Below, in pieces: positions 46,101-59,000 of a stretch of 64,000 bases of DNA (its first letter is position 1; each line of letters begins with the position of its first letter). A program made the position numbers and the translations under genes. The notes under the pieces are model-generated. The model was not told the origin of the DNA and did not search any database. It was given only the letters and a program-made list of their open reading frames with translations. The DNA comes from Aporrectodea caliginosa (taxonomy: Eukaryota; Annelida; Clitellata; Crassiclitellata; Lumbricidae). The stretch covers positions 297,501 to 361,500 of the forward strand of contig JACEVL010000936.1 of NCBI GenBank assembly GCA_020284085.1, given 5' to 3'.

Positions 46101-49100
46101 CAGACAATTTTTTCCCTCCTGAGGGATTACCCTTACCTCAGGTAAAAAAATACTAATAATAATTAACATTCACAGATTCATTGGTTGAGGAAGCATTTAG
46201 ATCGTGGTCTTCGAGATTGAATGCACCTCCACCCATTCAGCAGAAGACTCCTATACAAGAGAATGGGACAGTGCACTGATCCAGCATGCACTTCAAGGCC
46301 TGTCAGAAAGAGATACTGATTCTGCAGTTGATGCCCGTCAGGATTATGGATGTCTGGATGTTAAGATTAGCATCTGGCATGCAAATGCGGTGTGCCAGTA
46401 CATAGTAGAACCCAATGGCCATCATGGATTCTCATGCATCAAAGGGGTAGGAAGGCAACAACGGCATGGCATGATCAATGACGTGATTTGGCGGGCTTTC
46501 ACCAGAACCAAAATACCGGTCATAAAAGAACCCAGTGGCCTCTCCATGTCTGATAGTATAAGGCCTGATTGGGTCACTGTTATACCCTGGGTCAGAGGTT
46601 GTTGCTTGGCATGGGATGTCACTGTGCCGGATATATAATACAAGCATTTAACATTGCAAAACACAGGCACCACAGCAGAAAAAGCAGCTCATTATAAGGA
46701 ATGCATTTGGAAATGCGCCCACTGAATGCAATGGCACTGGACACAGACAAAAAGACATTCGAAGAGAAAGCGAGTCCCATATCTATTTTCAGAGATGGTT
46801 CAAGCATGATGCTTCAACAACAGAAGAAATTCTGCACCTCAGTAATTTAAATCAGTATTTATGATGAAGATGATGATGATAACAATAATAATTATAATAA
46901 CAATAAATAGATGTGAAAGTGTTCTTATTTTCCAAACATGTTCAGGAACCTGGGATCAACTATAAAGCTTGGGTATTATACATCGACCTCCACCACCACC
47001 ATTACCACCACTTCTCCTACTAGAAACACCATCACTTCTTTATCTCCACCACCACCAATACCATCACTACCTGAACCATTACTGCCACCAATGCACCACC
47101 AGCACCATCACATCTTAGCCTATTTCAAGATCAAACATTGATCGATATAGCCATTGTTCACCTCCATAACAAGAGTCAAGAGGACATAGTTGGATGACAT
47201 GAAGAGCAGTCGCTGCTGTGTCATGATCGCAGTCAGGATGAGGAGAACCGTCTGCGCGTCAAGACAGCGAAAAATGAGGCCGAGGTTGAAATCAACGGGC
47301 AGTCTACCATGACCATCAGAAGCAGGAATCGTGACAAGAACATCGTACAACTGGAACTGCTACAAATGCAAGACATCACAATATGTTCATAAATTAATTA
47401 ATTAATTAATTAGTATATGTAACAGCAATTGTAATCAAAGCTGTAATACAGCGCCTCCTCAGTAGTAGTCGCTTGGAGTTTGAACGTAATTTGCACAAAA
47501 AACATGACAATCATACCCTCAGAAGTCCAACCAAGAGTTTCAGCGCAAAGTAGCGCTAAATAAGTTATAACACCCCTCACACAGCGACATTAATGTCTTA
47601 ACACCCTTCCCACACTCAGAACATGGTCTCGTTCCACCACCATTGCGAAATCGCGCTAAATGAGCAAAACAATACTTTCCAATACATCTAAGACAACAAA
47701 AAGTTGTTTTACCGAGTATAAGTCACTTACACGTATTTTCTCCACACATTGCAAACTTTGTATATGTTTAAGAATTCATTTCTGTATTAGAATATCTCAA
47801 ATGCATGATAAAATTTAGAGTGGTGGTAACCATCGGTTTCGCCTAACCTCGTGGGAGGCTGCTCAGCTGGCACCAAACTGTGGTGTGTCTCCAGAAATCC
47901 TCTAAGGGTTGTGGTGGACTTCCTCGAGCAAATTTCTAACTTATTTAGCTGTAAGTCAAGGTAAAGAGACAAGGTAAGGTATAGAAGAAGGTAAACACCC
48001 AGGTAATGCAATGTATGTCAGGTAAGGTAAGATAAGGCAAAGTTCAGGGTAAGGTCAAATGCAAGGTAAAGAGAAGGTAAGGTAAACAGCAAGGTAAGGT
48101 ACATCCACACATGCACACAAGGAAAAGTAGGGCAAGGTAAGGATATGACAATGTAACATAAAAGGTAAAAGGTAAGGTAAAAGAGAAGGTAAGGCAATGT
48201 AATGCAGAGGTTAAGAAAGATATTAAAAGATAAGGTAAAGACAAGGTAACCTAGGGATAGGTAAAGTACGGCAATGTAAAGTAGAAGAAAACCTAAAAGT
48301 TTTCCGATTTAACTCAAATATTTTTTTGGCTCAAAATTGAAATCTTGTGTGTGAGAAACTTACTTTCCAAAACTGCAAGCCAACTCTGTCAAATGCTTGC
48401 TTTAAGTCAGCACATATGTTGAACACATATATTTTAAACTTATAGCTGACCGAAAAATGGTTTTCTATATTAAAAGTTCCAATTCAATCCATTTTGCAAC
48501 ACTGCACCAACTCATCCAATGCCTGCAAAGACAGCATAAGGTAAACAACAAAAGCAGTTCTGTATTTACCGTAAAGATGCAACCAGAAGGAGGCACTGGA
48601 GTCAGAGAGAGCTGCAATGCAAATTCCTTCAGCAGACGTCGCCAGTCATCTCGGTTTTCCTTAAGACGGAGAACCAATCTAAAACAAAAAACTTCTATTG
48701 TTATCACATCATTCATATTAATATTATAGGCCTAGTTATTATTCGTATTCTTTTATTATTATTCATTAACATTATTAGAATTATTATTATTTTTCTATTG
48801 TTATTATTATTATATATTTTAACACCCAAGGTAGAAAGAATCCATCAGGCTCTATTAATCCTCCAGGTACACAAACTCTGTGACTTGCTCCAGCTCCTCT
48901 CCATCCAATCTCACCTTCAACTCTTTATGTTCTTTTCCGATTGTCATTGTCTTGGTTTTTTGCACATTTATTCTGAGTTCAAACCTTCTGCTACTGTCAT
49001 GTACACATTCTGTCAGTTCCTGCAGTTGGTACGGCGACTCTGCTATCAGGTCAATATCATCAGCAAAACGCAGATTGTTAAGTATCTGTCCATTTAGTGT

Positions 49101-49298
49101 CACTCCTGTCTCGATAGGCTTCATTGCACAACTCATCATGGCCTCCAGATGCAGGTTAAACATTAGGTGTAAGGCATGGATGAGGATTGTTGCCAGATTT
49201 GTGTAACCTGCTTCTTGATGCCATTATTATTACAATTATTACTATCACAGTTATTATTATTATTGTTTTTTTATTATTGATGTTATTATTATTATTAA

Positions 49299-49392
<94 letters not shown>

Positions 49393-52300
49393 CAAAGGCA
49401 AAAATAATCCCTCAGGAATAACAAATTATGCTAGGAGCTGCTATGGGTAGTTGTTATTAAATGGGTTGAGATAGCAAATATTATCTCTGCTCTAACTAAA
49501 GAAGAATTAGGCTAGTGGCAATGTTACTTAGGGCACCAATACGGCATAGACCGGAGATAATGTATTTAGTAGATGTTTTTAAATAAGACACGTGATATGA
49601 AATTGCGATCGTCCTTGGTTGGGAGGAGGAATCTGGAAAATCTGGCCTCGTCCTTCGCAACATCAGTGAACATGAAGCAAAATGCATTATAGCACTGGAT
49701 ACAGATGGAAAAGCACTGGAAAAGGAACTAGAGTAACTATCCAGGGATGGTTAAAAGGTTCTTGCCAACCTCAACACAGAAATCAATTCCTGCAGAAAAA
49801 CTTGGGTCCAAAATTTCGAAAGCGATGGGCAGAAAAAGAAGTGAAGTTGGCAGCCCTGAGTATTTTTTGGTTTCATTTATATTATTTTTTACTTTGTTCA
49901 TAACTTTTTATTACTGCCAAATAACAAAGTACATGTGTACATTCAGTTTCACAACTGCTAATCTGTTGACATTGCTTGAACTTGCTTCAAACCAAATTAA
50001 CGATGCCACATCAAAAAAGCATTCGGCACAGGGTGAAAAAGTGTCATGCAGCGTCATGCAAAGGGCCCTCTCCAGTTTACACTATACACCACACCACTCG
50101 GTTCACTACATACTGACAGCTCTCTGGACTAAGTAAGTAAGTATATTTGTTACTAAGCAATTGCTAATCACACTTTGGTGTACAGATAAATAATAAAGCA
50201 CAGTTTAAAAAGTATATGATATCCTAACAAAAAATGTCAGGCTGTCGGCTGGGGGATTATACGGTCATAATAATAAATAATAATAATCTTTTCTTTATTG
50301 AAGCGCCTGACAAACGCACTGCGCTGTACATTTACATGTTATGCAATTTAAATCTTAACTACTAACAGAACAGACAGCCTGTAATACACGGCGCTAATAG
50401 CAGCCTACAAAGCATATCCGCCCAACGGTAGCTCGAACTCGGTACCTCTCGCTCTCTGTGCCAGATGTTATCCAATGCGCTATCGAGCCCCCCCATGGGC
50501 AGGGGACGGAGGGAGTAGCAGGTGGGTTTGGTTGGGGTAGTAGTTGGTGCAGGATATGGCCGAGGTCCGTCAGGACAGCCCCATTTGACTGCAGAAAATA
50601 CCTAAATATTCCTCTCATTTGACAGTTCTTTGGCTAATCCTGTTCGCAAACACTTCATTCTGTTTTCATTGATGTTCAGTCCTGGATGGATGGCAATAGA
50701 TTCCTTGTGAATAAATACTTTAAGACCAAATAGCTTCTCCTTGGCACAAGTCAACAGCTTCACAAAACTGACTGGCTCAAGTTTTGTAATGTCATTCAGG
50801 TCTAAACTCAAGACTCCTCTGCTTCAACTTTGCTTACTCACTGTAGTCCAAGTCTTGGTATCTTTACCAAGATGGTTAGCTGCTGTTCAAAGACACTGCT
50901 TCATAACAAAGATGATTAGCATTGCCCTGCTCCTTTCTTCAGGCTTGGGACTGGCACTACCAGAGTACATGCAGGTGGCAGAGTTCTTTAGCCAGTGGAT
51001 TTCAACCTGGCTCCAACAAAGACTTGTGAATTTTGATTAAGCTTAAATGACTATTAATTGATTTTTATTATCATAAAATGAAGATCTATAACTTTACAAA
51101 TCATCATTTCACTTCCATTATGCAAGTTAATCTAATTAAATACACCACAAATGTGCTAAAAGACTTCTGCCCAACATGATAATGATCCTGGAGTTGTCGT
51201 TAGACTAGATTAGATTAGATTAAAACAAAACCTTGACAGACAATCTTTCATGACTGTGAAGTATGGATTCTGGGAAATGAAGATGTAGCACTGTGGAATG
51301 TAGGCTGTCCGCTTTTCCGGGTCCTGGTCGTGGTTGGGAGTGGACTGGGCTGGAAGCGGAGAGCATCTCCACAGTCCTTCTGCATCCTGGAATTGGAAGA
51401 ACAAAATAACGGAAAATGTAATAAAATAAAAAAATATGCAGAATTAATTATCAACAAATTGTAAAATAATACACTAATTGTAATTAAGCATTACTGCACA
51501 AGAGACTCGTCAGAGGTGCTCCCAACCTAAAAAAATGAGACCCCGATCGAACAGAAAGTATATAGATAGATAGATAGATATATTCTTTATTGAAACCAAT
51601 TGCATACCGCATTTTGGTGCACAAAAACTGAAGCATATCAATAACATTGAAGATGATTAACTATACAGTTCGTCATTATGTCCCATATTATAGTCCCAAA
51701 TAGATTATCTAACCCGTTACCGATTAAACTAAATTAATATGCATTGATTAACTCAGAGAACTTCTATAGAGCCATTTTAATCAATGCATCAGGCATCAAG
51801 CAATGACAATCGCAAACAGATCTGGTCAATTCCAAGAGTCAGCTTAATAAGATTAACTCACAAAATTATTCTTATATCTTACCCGTGTTTGTCTGTATGT
51901 AAGTATGTAAGTATGTCTGTATGTAAGTAGAGAAGTATGTCTGCATGTATTGTACTGTATTGTATTTGAAAATTTGTAGAGGGCCTCTTACAGTATAAGC
52001 TATTCAGAGGCGCTCTCAATCGTATACGGTAAGTTGAAATATGAGAGAAGCGAGCGAGGAAGATGGGCAATGAGCCTAGTTGCCGAGTTCAGGACCAATT
52101 GCAGGGAGGATAGTCGTACCTTGGGAAGACCAGCTATTAACGAATTATAGTAATCAATGCGACAGCATGTATACATGTATGTCTGTATGTATGTATGTAT
52201 ATGTTACAGCAATAAAATCAGGGATTTTTGTAAAATGCCTGAAATTTTTAGGCAATTTGTAAAATCCCCTCACTCGGGCACTTTACAATCCCTGAAAACC

Positions 52301-55300
52301 AGGGATTTTGTAAATTTCGAAATCTGATGATGAAAATTTGACAGATTGCCTGAAAGTGACGAAAATTATCCAAGTTTTACAAAATACCTGAAAAAACCAG
52401 GGATTTTGTAAAATCCCTTAAATCTGATGATTACAGGCAATGTGTAAAATCAGGGATTTTGTTAAATGTTTAGCAATTTGTAAAATCCCCAATTCACTCG
52501 GGCACTTTATAAAATCCCGGGATATAAAAATCAGGGATTTTGTAAAATCCCAGAAATTCTATGTCATGTCGCCTTTGGCTGCGTGTCCGACATGTATCGC
52601 CAGCCAAGTCATGTGGTCGGGGCCGTGACTTGTTTGTTCCTCTTCCCCTTAGGAGCCTGAATAGAGCTTTGAGTTGTCGTGACGGATTGTCAATTAATAA
52701 GAATAAATAAATAAAATAAAATAAATAAATAAATATAATTAAATTTATTTATTTAATCAATTAATTAATTAATTAATTAAATTTAATATATAAATAAAAT
52801 AAAAAATAAAAAATAAAATAAAAATAAATAAAATAAATAATTAATTAATTAAATTATTAATTATCTAATTAATTAAATGAATTAAATAATTAAATTTATT
52901 TATTCATATAATTATTTATTTAATTTTATTTTTTTATATAAAAATAAAATAAAATAAATAATTATATGAATAAATAAATTTATTTATTTATTCATATAAT
53001 TATTTATTTAATTTTATTAAATAAATAGAAATAAAAAAAATAAATAATTAATTAATTAAATTATTAATTATTTATTTAACAATTTATTAAACAATTATAT
53101 GAATAAATAAATTTAATTATTTAATTCATTTAATTAATTAGATAATTAATAATTTAATTAATTAATTATTTATTTTTTATTTTTATTTATTTTATTTTTT
53201 ATTTTATTTTTTATTTATATATTAAATTTAATTAATTAATTAATTGATTAAATAAATAAATTTAATTATATTTATTTATTTATTTATTTTATTTATTTAT
53301 TCTTATTAATTGACAATACGTCACGACAACTCAAAGCTCTATTCAGGCTCCTAAGGGGAAGGGAACAAACAAGTCACGGCCCCGACCACATGACTTGAAA
53401 CATAGCCGGCGAACATGTCGGACACGCAGCCAAAGGCGGACATGATCAGATTTCTGGGATTTTACAAAATCCCTGATTTTTTATATCCCGGGATTTCATA
53501 AAGTGCCCGAGTGAATTGGGGATTTTACAAATTGCCTAAAAATTTCACAAAATCCCTGATTTTACACATTGCCTGTAATCATCAGATTTAAGAGATTTTA
53601 CAAAATCCTGGTTTTTTCAGGTATTTTGTAAAACTTCGATAATTTTCGTCACTTTCAGGCAATCTGTCAAATTTTCATCATCAGATTTCAGGGAATTTAC
53701 AAAATCCCTTTTTTTCAAAGATTTTGTAAAGTGCCCGAGTGAATTGGGATTTTACAAATTGCCTAAAAATTTCAGGCATTTTACAAAATCCCTGATTTTA
53801 CACATTGCCTGTAACATATATATAATTATATATGTATATATATATATATATTGATTCATTTATTCTTGCATGCATGCACTCATCAAGCCACTTGATGTAG
53901 GACACTTCAAGTACCTCACGAAAGTACAGCATGCATGACTATCTACATGATCTGAACAAGTGTGTTTTAACACAGTTTGAAAATGTTTGCTGAACACTAC
54001 GTAGGCCTATACATAAAGAGAAACTGTTCCAAAAGGTCCAACACATAAGAAGGTGCCGGACTGAAGGGCTTCAGTTCAAGTGCGGCACCTGCAGAACACA
54101 GAAATCCCAATCTGGTTGACTCGAGACAGAAACACTGAGCTGATGCAGATAGCTAACAAACGACTGTCTGACCGGTCAGCCCTGGTGGAAGGCTTCCCGG
54201 TCCAACGAGTTCCAACCTCTGACTGTATCCTCCTCGATGATTCAACAGAAGTGGAGGAATTGAATGTTGTAGGCGACTGACTGGGATGCAGTCATCTCAT
54301 GCAATGACCAATATGTGTGGGCACTGTGACGTAGGCCTATTGCTTCATATTGAAGCTAGCAATGAACTGTCTCAGTTGGTCGGATCCTCCACATAATCCA
54401 TTGGAGAAGATAGGTTAAAATCCGATATATCAGAGAAACTGGAAGCCAGGGCACTGTGGGTAGACAAGCTGAGTCTTACATTTATACCTAAATATCATTA
54501 AAAAATTGACAGAACAAGCTCAACTGGGGAGAGATTTCCAAGGCCTTAATAACAGTGACAATTTATATGGCGCCGTAACACAGCCATGCCGTTACAAGGG
54601 CGCCAAACCAACTTGGACCAACTGCCATGAAATCCGAAGAGCCCAGAGTGTTTGGGTGAGGGCCACGGCAGGCATCTTCACAGCATCCATTGATCAAGTG
54701 CAAAAATGTCTTTTGGTATAAATAGAGTCATTGTGTTTGGACCTTGGACAAGTAATCGCTTTGTACAAACACAATGAATGAATAAAATAGTGAGGCCAGA
54801 CTTCTACAGAACGAGAAACACCAATGCAAAGGAACTGTCTGACCCCTTATTTATTATCTTTCAGTGTGTTATAAGAATAACTATTTTGGTTTTTAAGTAA
54901 ACAGTAAAGGATCCCATTACATTTAAATATTGTCATTTATGATCACATAACAGCACACACGGTCATGTTATAAAAAAAACTAAAATCTTATACGAGGCTC
55001 CCACGCTCTGCATTGCACCAAGCATGCACAAAGCGCCCTGTATAGCAGGTTGTCCTCAAACCACCTGCGGTTTTTATTGGAACAGAACAGCCAGTTTCAC
55101 AACCACACTGTTTCTGTTATTGCCTATCGTGTCTTGTCGTGTATTCTCATGTATTCTGGAACAACCAACCACTATGTCTATATACAGCAACCTGTCTTAA
55201 AACACACCTGTCTCGATCATTTGCGAAATCATACATGCAGAACATATGTGACGTACTTAAGATGTGCTGTAGTATGGATCTGGCATTGTAATCCCAAATG

Positions 55301-55923
55301 GCTGCCAAACATTTTCAGCTAATAATAATCCTCAGTCTGCATGAACACTGTCTGACTCCAACCACTGTCACTGACTCCTAATACAATTGCCTGATCATAT
55401 ATTCATTTACTATCAACTGGGATGACAAACCACAACCCATTACATGGTAAAATACACAGTACACATAATGTCTTGCCTTTTCGCTTTTCTATTTCAACTA
55501 GCCCTGCTTTAGTAACAGCTTTCACCCAACCATCAAAATAATGTTCCAACTGTCATTAATTAGACGTTTTAGCACTAGATATGCCTTCAGAGCTGCAATC
55601 TCAAAAGGAAGCCCACCAAAACATAGCCACAGTTTTACCAACACCATGTGCATCCAGGCAATTCAATTGATACAGTTTAACTGTTGTGTAGAATGGTTCA
55701 TAAAAAGTGACCTCTGGAACCTGACCCGGACTCAGTTTAGCTGGTTGAACAAAACAAAGAAAGAGGAAGTTGCAACAAGTCTTGTAATTGTGTGCTGGAT
55801 AGACAATAATAAACATGGACAAAACAAGACTTGGACTATCACTGATAGAAAAACTGGATTTGAAAAATGAAAATGAAAATCATTTATTCGCATTCATCAT
55901 TGCCAAATAACTGACGTCAGGAA

Positions 55924-55982
<59 letters not shown>

Positions 55983-55986
55983 AATA

Positions 55987-56054
<68 letters not shown>

Positions 56055-59000
56055 CATGATGATGGTGATGATGATGAATATGCAGAAAGAGAAACAATTA
56101 CTTTGGAATAAAAAGTACGTAAAGTCTGCTGCATATTGTCTACTCAAACACAACCATCTCCCACCTGATGAAGGCTTTGCTTTGGTGTGCCATTAGTTGA
56201 TCCCATTTGCATTAGACACCAGAGCGATAGCAGTTACTAATAACAATCCTACACCACCTGATATGTAAATACTACCAGAATCCTTAAAACCTCCACTGAA
56301 ATAGGAGTTGCATGATCATCAGTCAGCAGTCTATTGTGGCAAAGAATTCTATATATTAAAAGCTATGTGGCATTATTTATGCAAGCTAAAGTTCAGTCAG
56401 CATCTGGAAGTGTAGGTTTGGAGATTTCCATGATCCACATACACATCAACTCTAGACCAACGTGCCTTCTCATGCATTGGACCGTCCTCCTGGACCAACC
56501 CCATTTACATGTACTTATTACTGTCTTTAACTTTTGCAGCAAAAATTTGCAAACTGCCTTAAAACAAACTTGTTTTGATCAGTTAGAAAGTCACTGGCAG
56601 AGCGCTCTTACAATATTAAGTCTTACACAATATTAAACAAACATTAATTTGATGGTTGTTGATGACGTGTTATGTTCACAGCAACACTTGAGAAAAGGTC
56701 ATACTTGAATTTAATTGGGTAAACAGCCTGTTTCTTTTCAAACCACTGACAATTTAAGCAACTATCCAATTCGATTAAATAGACATGGTGTTATGGTCAC
56801 ACACACCCACATCAAATGTTTATACATTAATTAAAGACTGAACTTCCTGATAGTATTGTATTGAATTTTCGTTTATTCAATCAATAGTGGCATGTGCTAG
56901 GTTTGATTGTTAGGTTTATAATGTATAGTTTTCCATGACATTACAGCTCTATCCTCTAGTAAATGTCTTTATATAAAGTTTCGGGTGTCTTTCTCTGGGA
57001 GAGTAAATGGGAGTGGCCAGTTCCGTATGTTGTACCGGGTGACTCATTTGGTTGAACAGAGACCCCTTAGGACATGATGCTCATTGCTCTGCATTCCTTT
57101 AAACAAGTGCTAGTCCCCCCAGTTGCTAGTGAGTCCACTGTTAGTGATGTAGAGGGTAATTATCCGGCTCTTATAGTTTGCCCATCACCTCCTTCTCTTC
57201 TGTTTGTGTGTGCAATGTGTGCATGTTAGAATACATGCAAGGTAGTAGCCCAACAAAGACTATACTGCATACTGAGTTCACCAACTAGAAAGGCATTGTA
57301 ATTATGCACCTAATAACCATTAAAACTGCTCCAGATAATTAGAGAAACATTAGCTTCGGTAGTTACCATGTCACTCATGGCAAGACTTTATCAACATATC
57401 CTCCAGTATGTGTCTTTATATAAAGTTTCGGGTGTCTTTCTCTGGGAGAGTAAATGGGAGTGGCCAGTTCCGTAAGTTGTAATGGTGCCAATGGGTTGAA
57501 CACAAGGCATCAACTGATGGTGCATCAATACCATAGAGATGTATAATATATAAATATATCACTAGAGGCCTGATCTGCTGTTAGTTTTGTGGATGCCGAT
57601 TCAAAACGTATACCTCAATAGTCAAGTGTACATGTGCAACTGTATGCATGTTAGAATGACATGCAAGGTAGTAGCCTGACAAAGACTATACATCATATTG
57701 AGTTCACCAACTAGAAAGGCATTGTAAATGCACCTAACAACCATTAAAACTGTTCCAGATAATTAGAGAAACATTAGCTTCGGTAGTTATCATGTCACTA
57801 ATGGCAAGACTTTGTCAACATATTTCTAATGTTCTGCATCAGTCAAGTTGCAGGTATTGGGTCAACAAATTGAAATTGTAACTGATAAAGTTCAATGGTG
57901 CCAATGTCTCATGCACAAGGCATCAACCGATGGTGCATCAATACCAAGGAAACTATCCAACCAACATAAGTTTCCGTAAGACAGAGAGGCAGCCTTTGTC
58001 TCTCCCAAAGTCTCTCTCGTGCTCCTCAATGCTCAAAGTTTTGTTGGTCCCTTCTCTCGACCGAGGTCACATATAGAAATCCTTGGTCTATGTCGTACAC
58101 AGGACATTGCTTCAGGAGTAAAGATAACAATGATGTAGCACTAAGTAACCTGGAGTTAACATAATGAAAATACAGATAATATGTGACCTCGGTGAAGATA
58201 AGGGATCACTTATCGCTGACTAAATCACCCGGAAAATGGACTTTTTCGTAATACATTGATTATTAATTTTTTTTCCAACTAATGCACCTGCAGATGAAAC
58301 ATGCTGTACGACAAACAATATTACCTCACAAGATGCAAAATCAAGGCCAAAATCAGATATTAATATATATCAAGCAGAGACAGGCTGAATATTTATTGGC
58401 GATTTCCTGCAAAATGATATTTTATATTTTGCTAAAAAGTGCACAAATTTTCGGCCAAACATTCCAACATTTGTAGCCTGATTTCTGTAAGGTATAAGCT
58501 TATTGAAAATGTTAATAAATCCATTCCTCACAAGTGGCCCATTTCTCTGCCAAGGTCACATATATATGAATATCAAAAAGTTAGTGTAAAAGTGTGACTC
58601 TACCTTGTAGATGTGATGTCGCGTGTAGCAGCACAGACTGACGGCATATGTTCTTGTGCCGACAATGTCGGTTAACACGAGGTAACGCACACTGTCAGGA
58701 CAACCGCTAATGCTGACGAAACAATCGTCTAGGAAACAAATGCAACATCATTATTATTAATTACAGAACCAGAGGACTACGAAAAAACAGAAACAACAGC
58801 AAAACAAAACGAGTAAAAACAGAAACCAAAGCAAAACAAAAGGACTAAAACCAGAAACTGTAGCAAAACAAAAGGACAAAAAAACAGAAACCACAGCAAA
58901 ACAAAATGACTAAAAACAGAAACCACAGCAAAACAAAACGACTAAAAACAGAAACCAGCAAAACAAAATGACCAAAAACAAACCACAGCAAAACAAAACG

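Noticed and set aside
50602..50811. A minus-strand frame considered as a DENND3 exon between exons 4 and 5
   Set aside because: Exon 4 joins exon 5 in phase 2 with continuous DENN similarity. This frame has no DENN similarity, and its upstream part is a dispersed repeat also found at 60190-60290.
54080..55870. Several 60-109 residue frames in DENND3 intron 3
   Set aside because: No domain, no conserved motif, no fitting splice sites; lengths are as expected by chance.
55897..56196. Poly-His, poly-Ile and poly-Met frames
   Set aside because: An atg microsatellite read in different frames.
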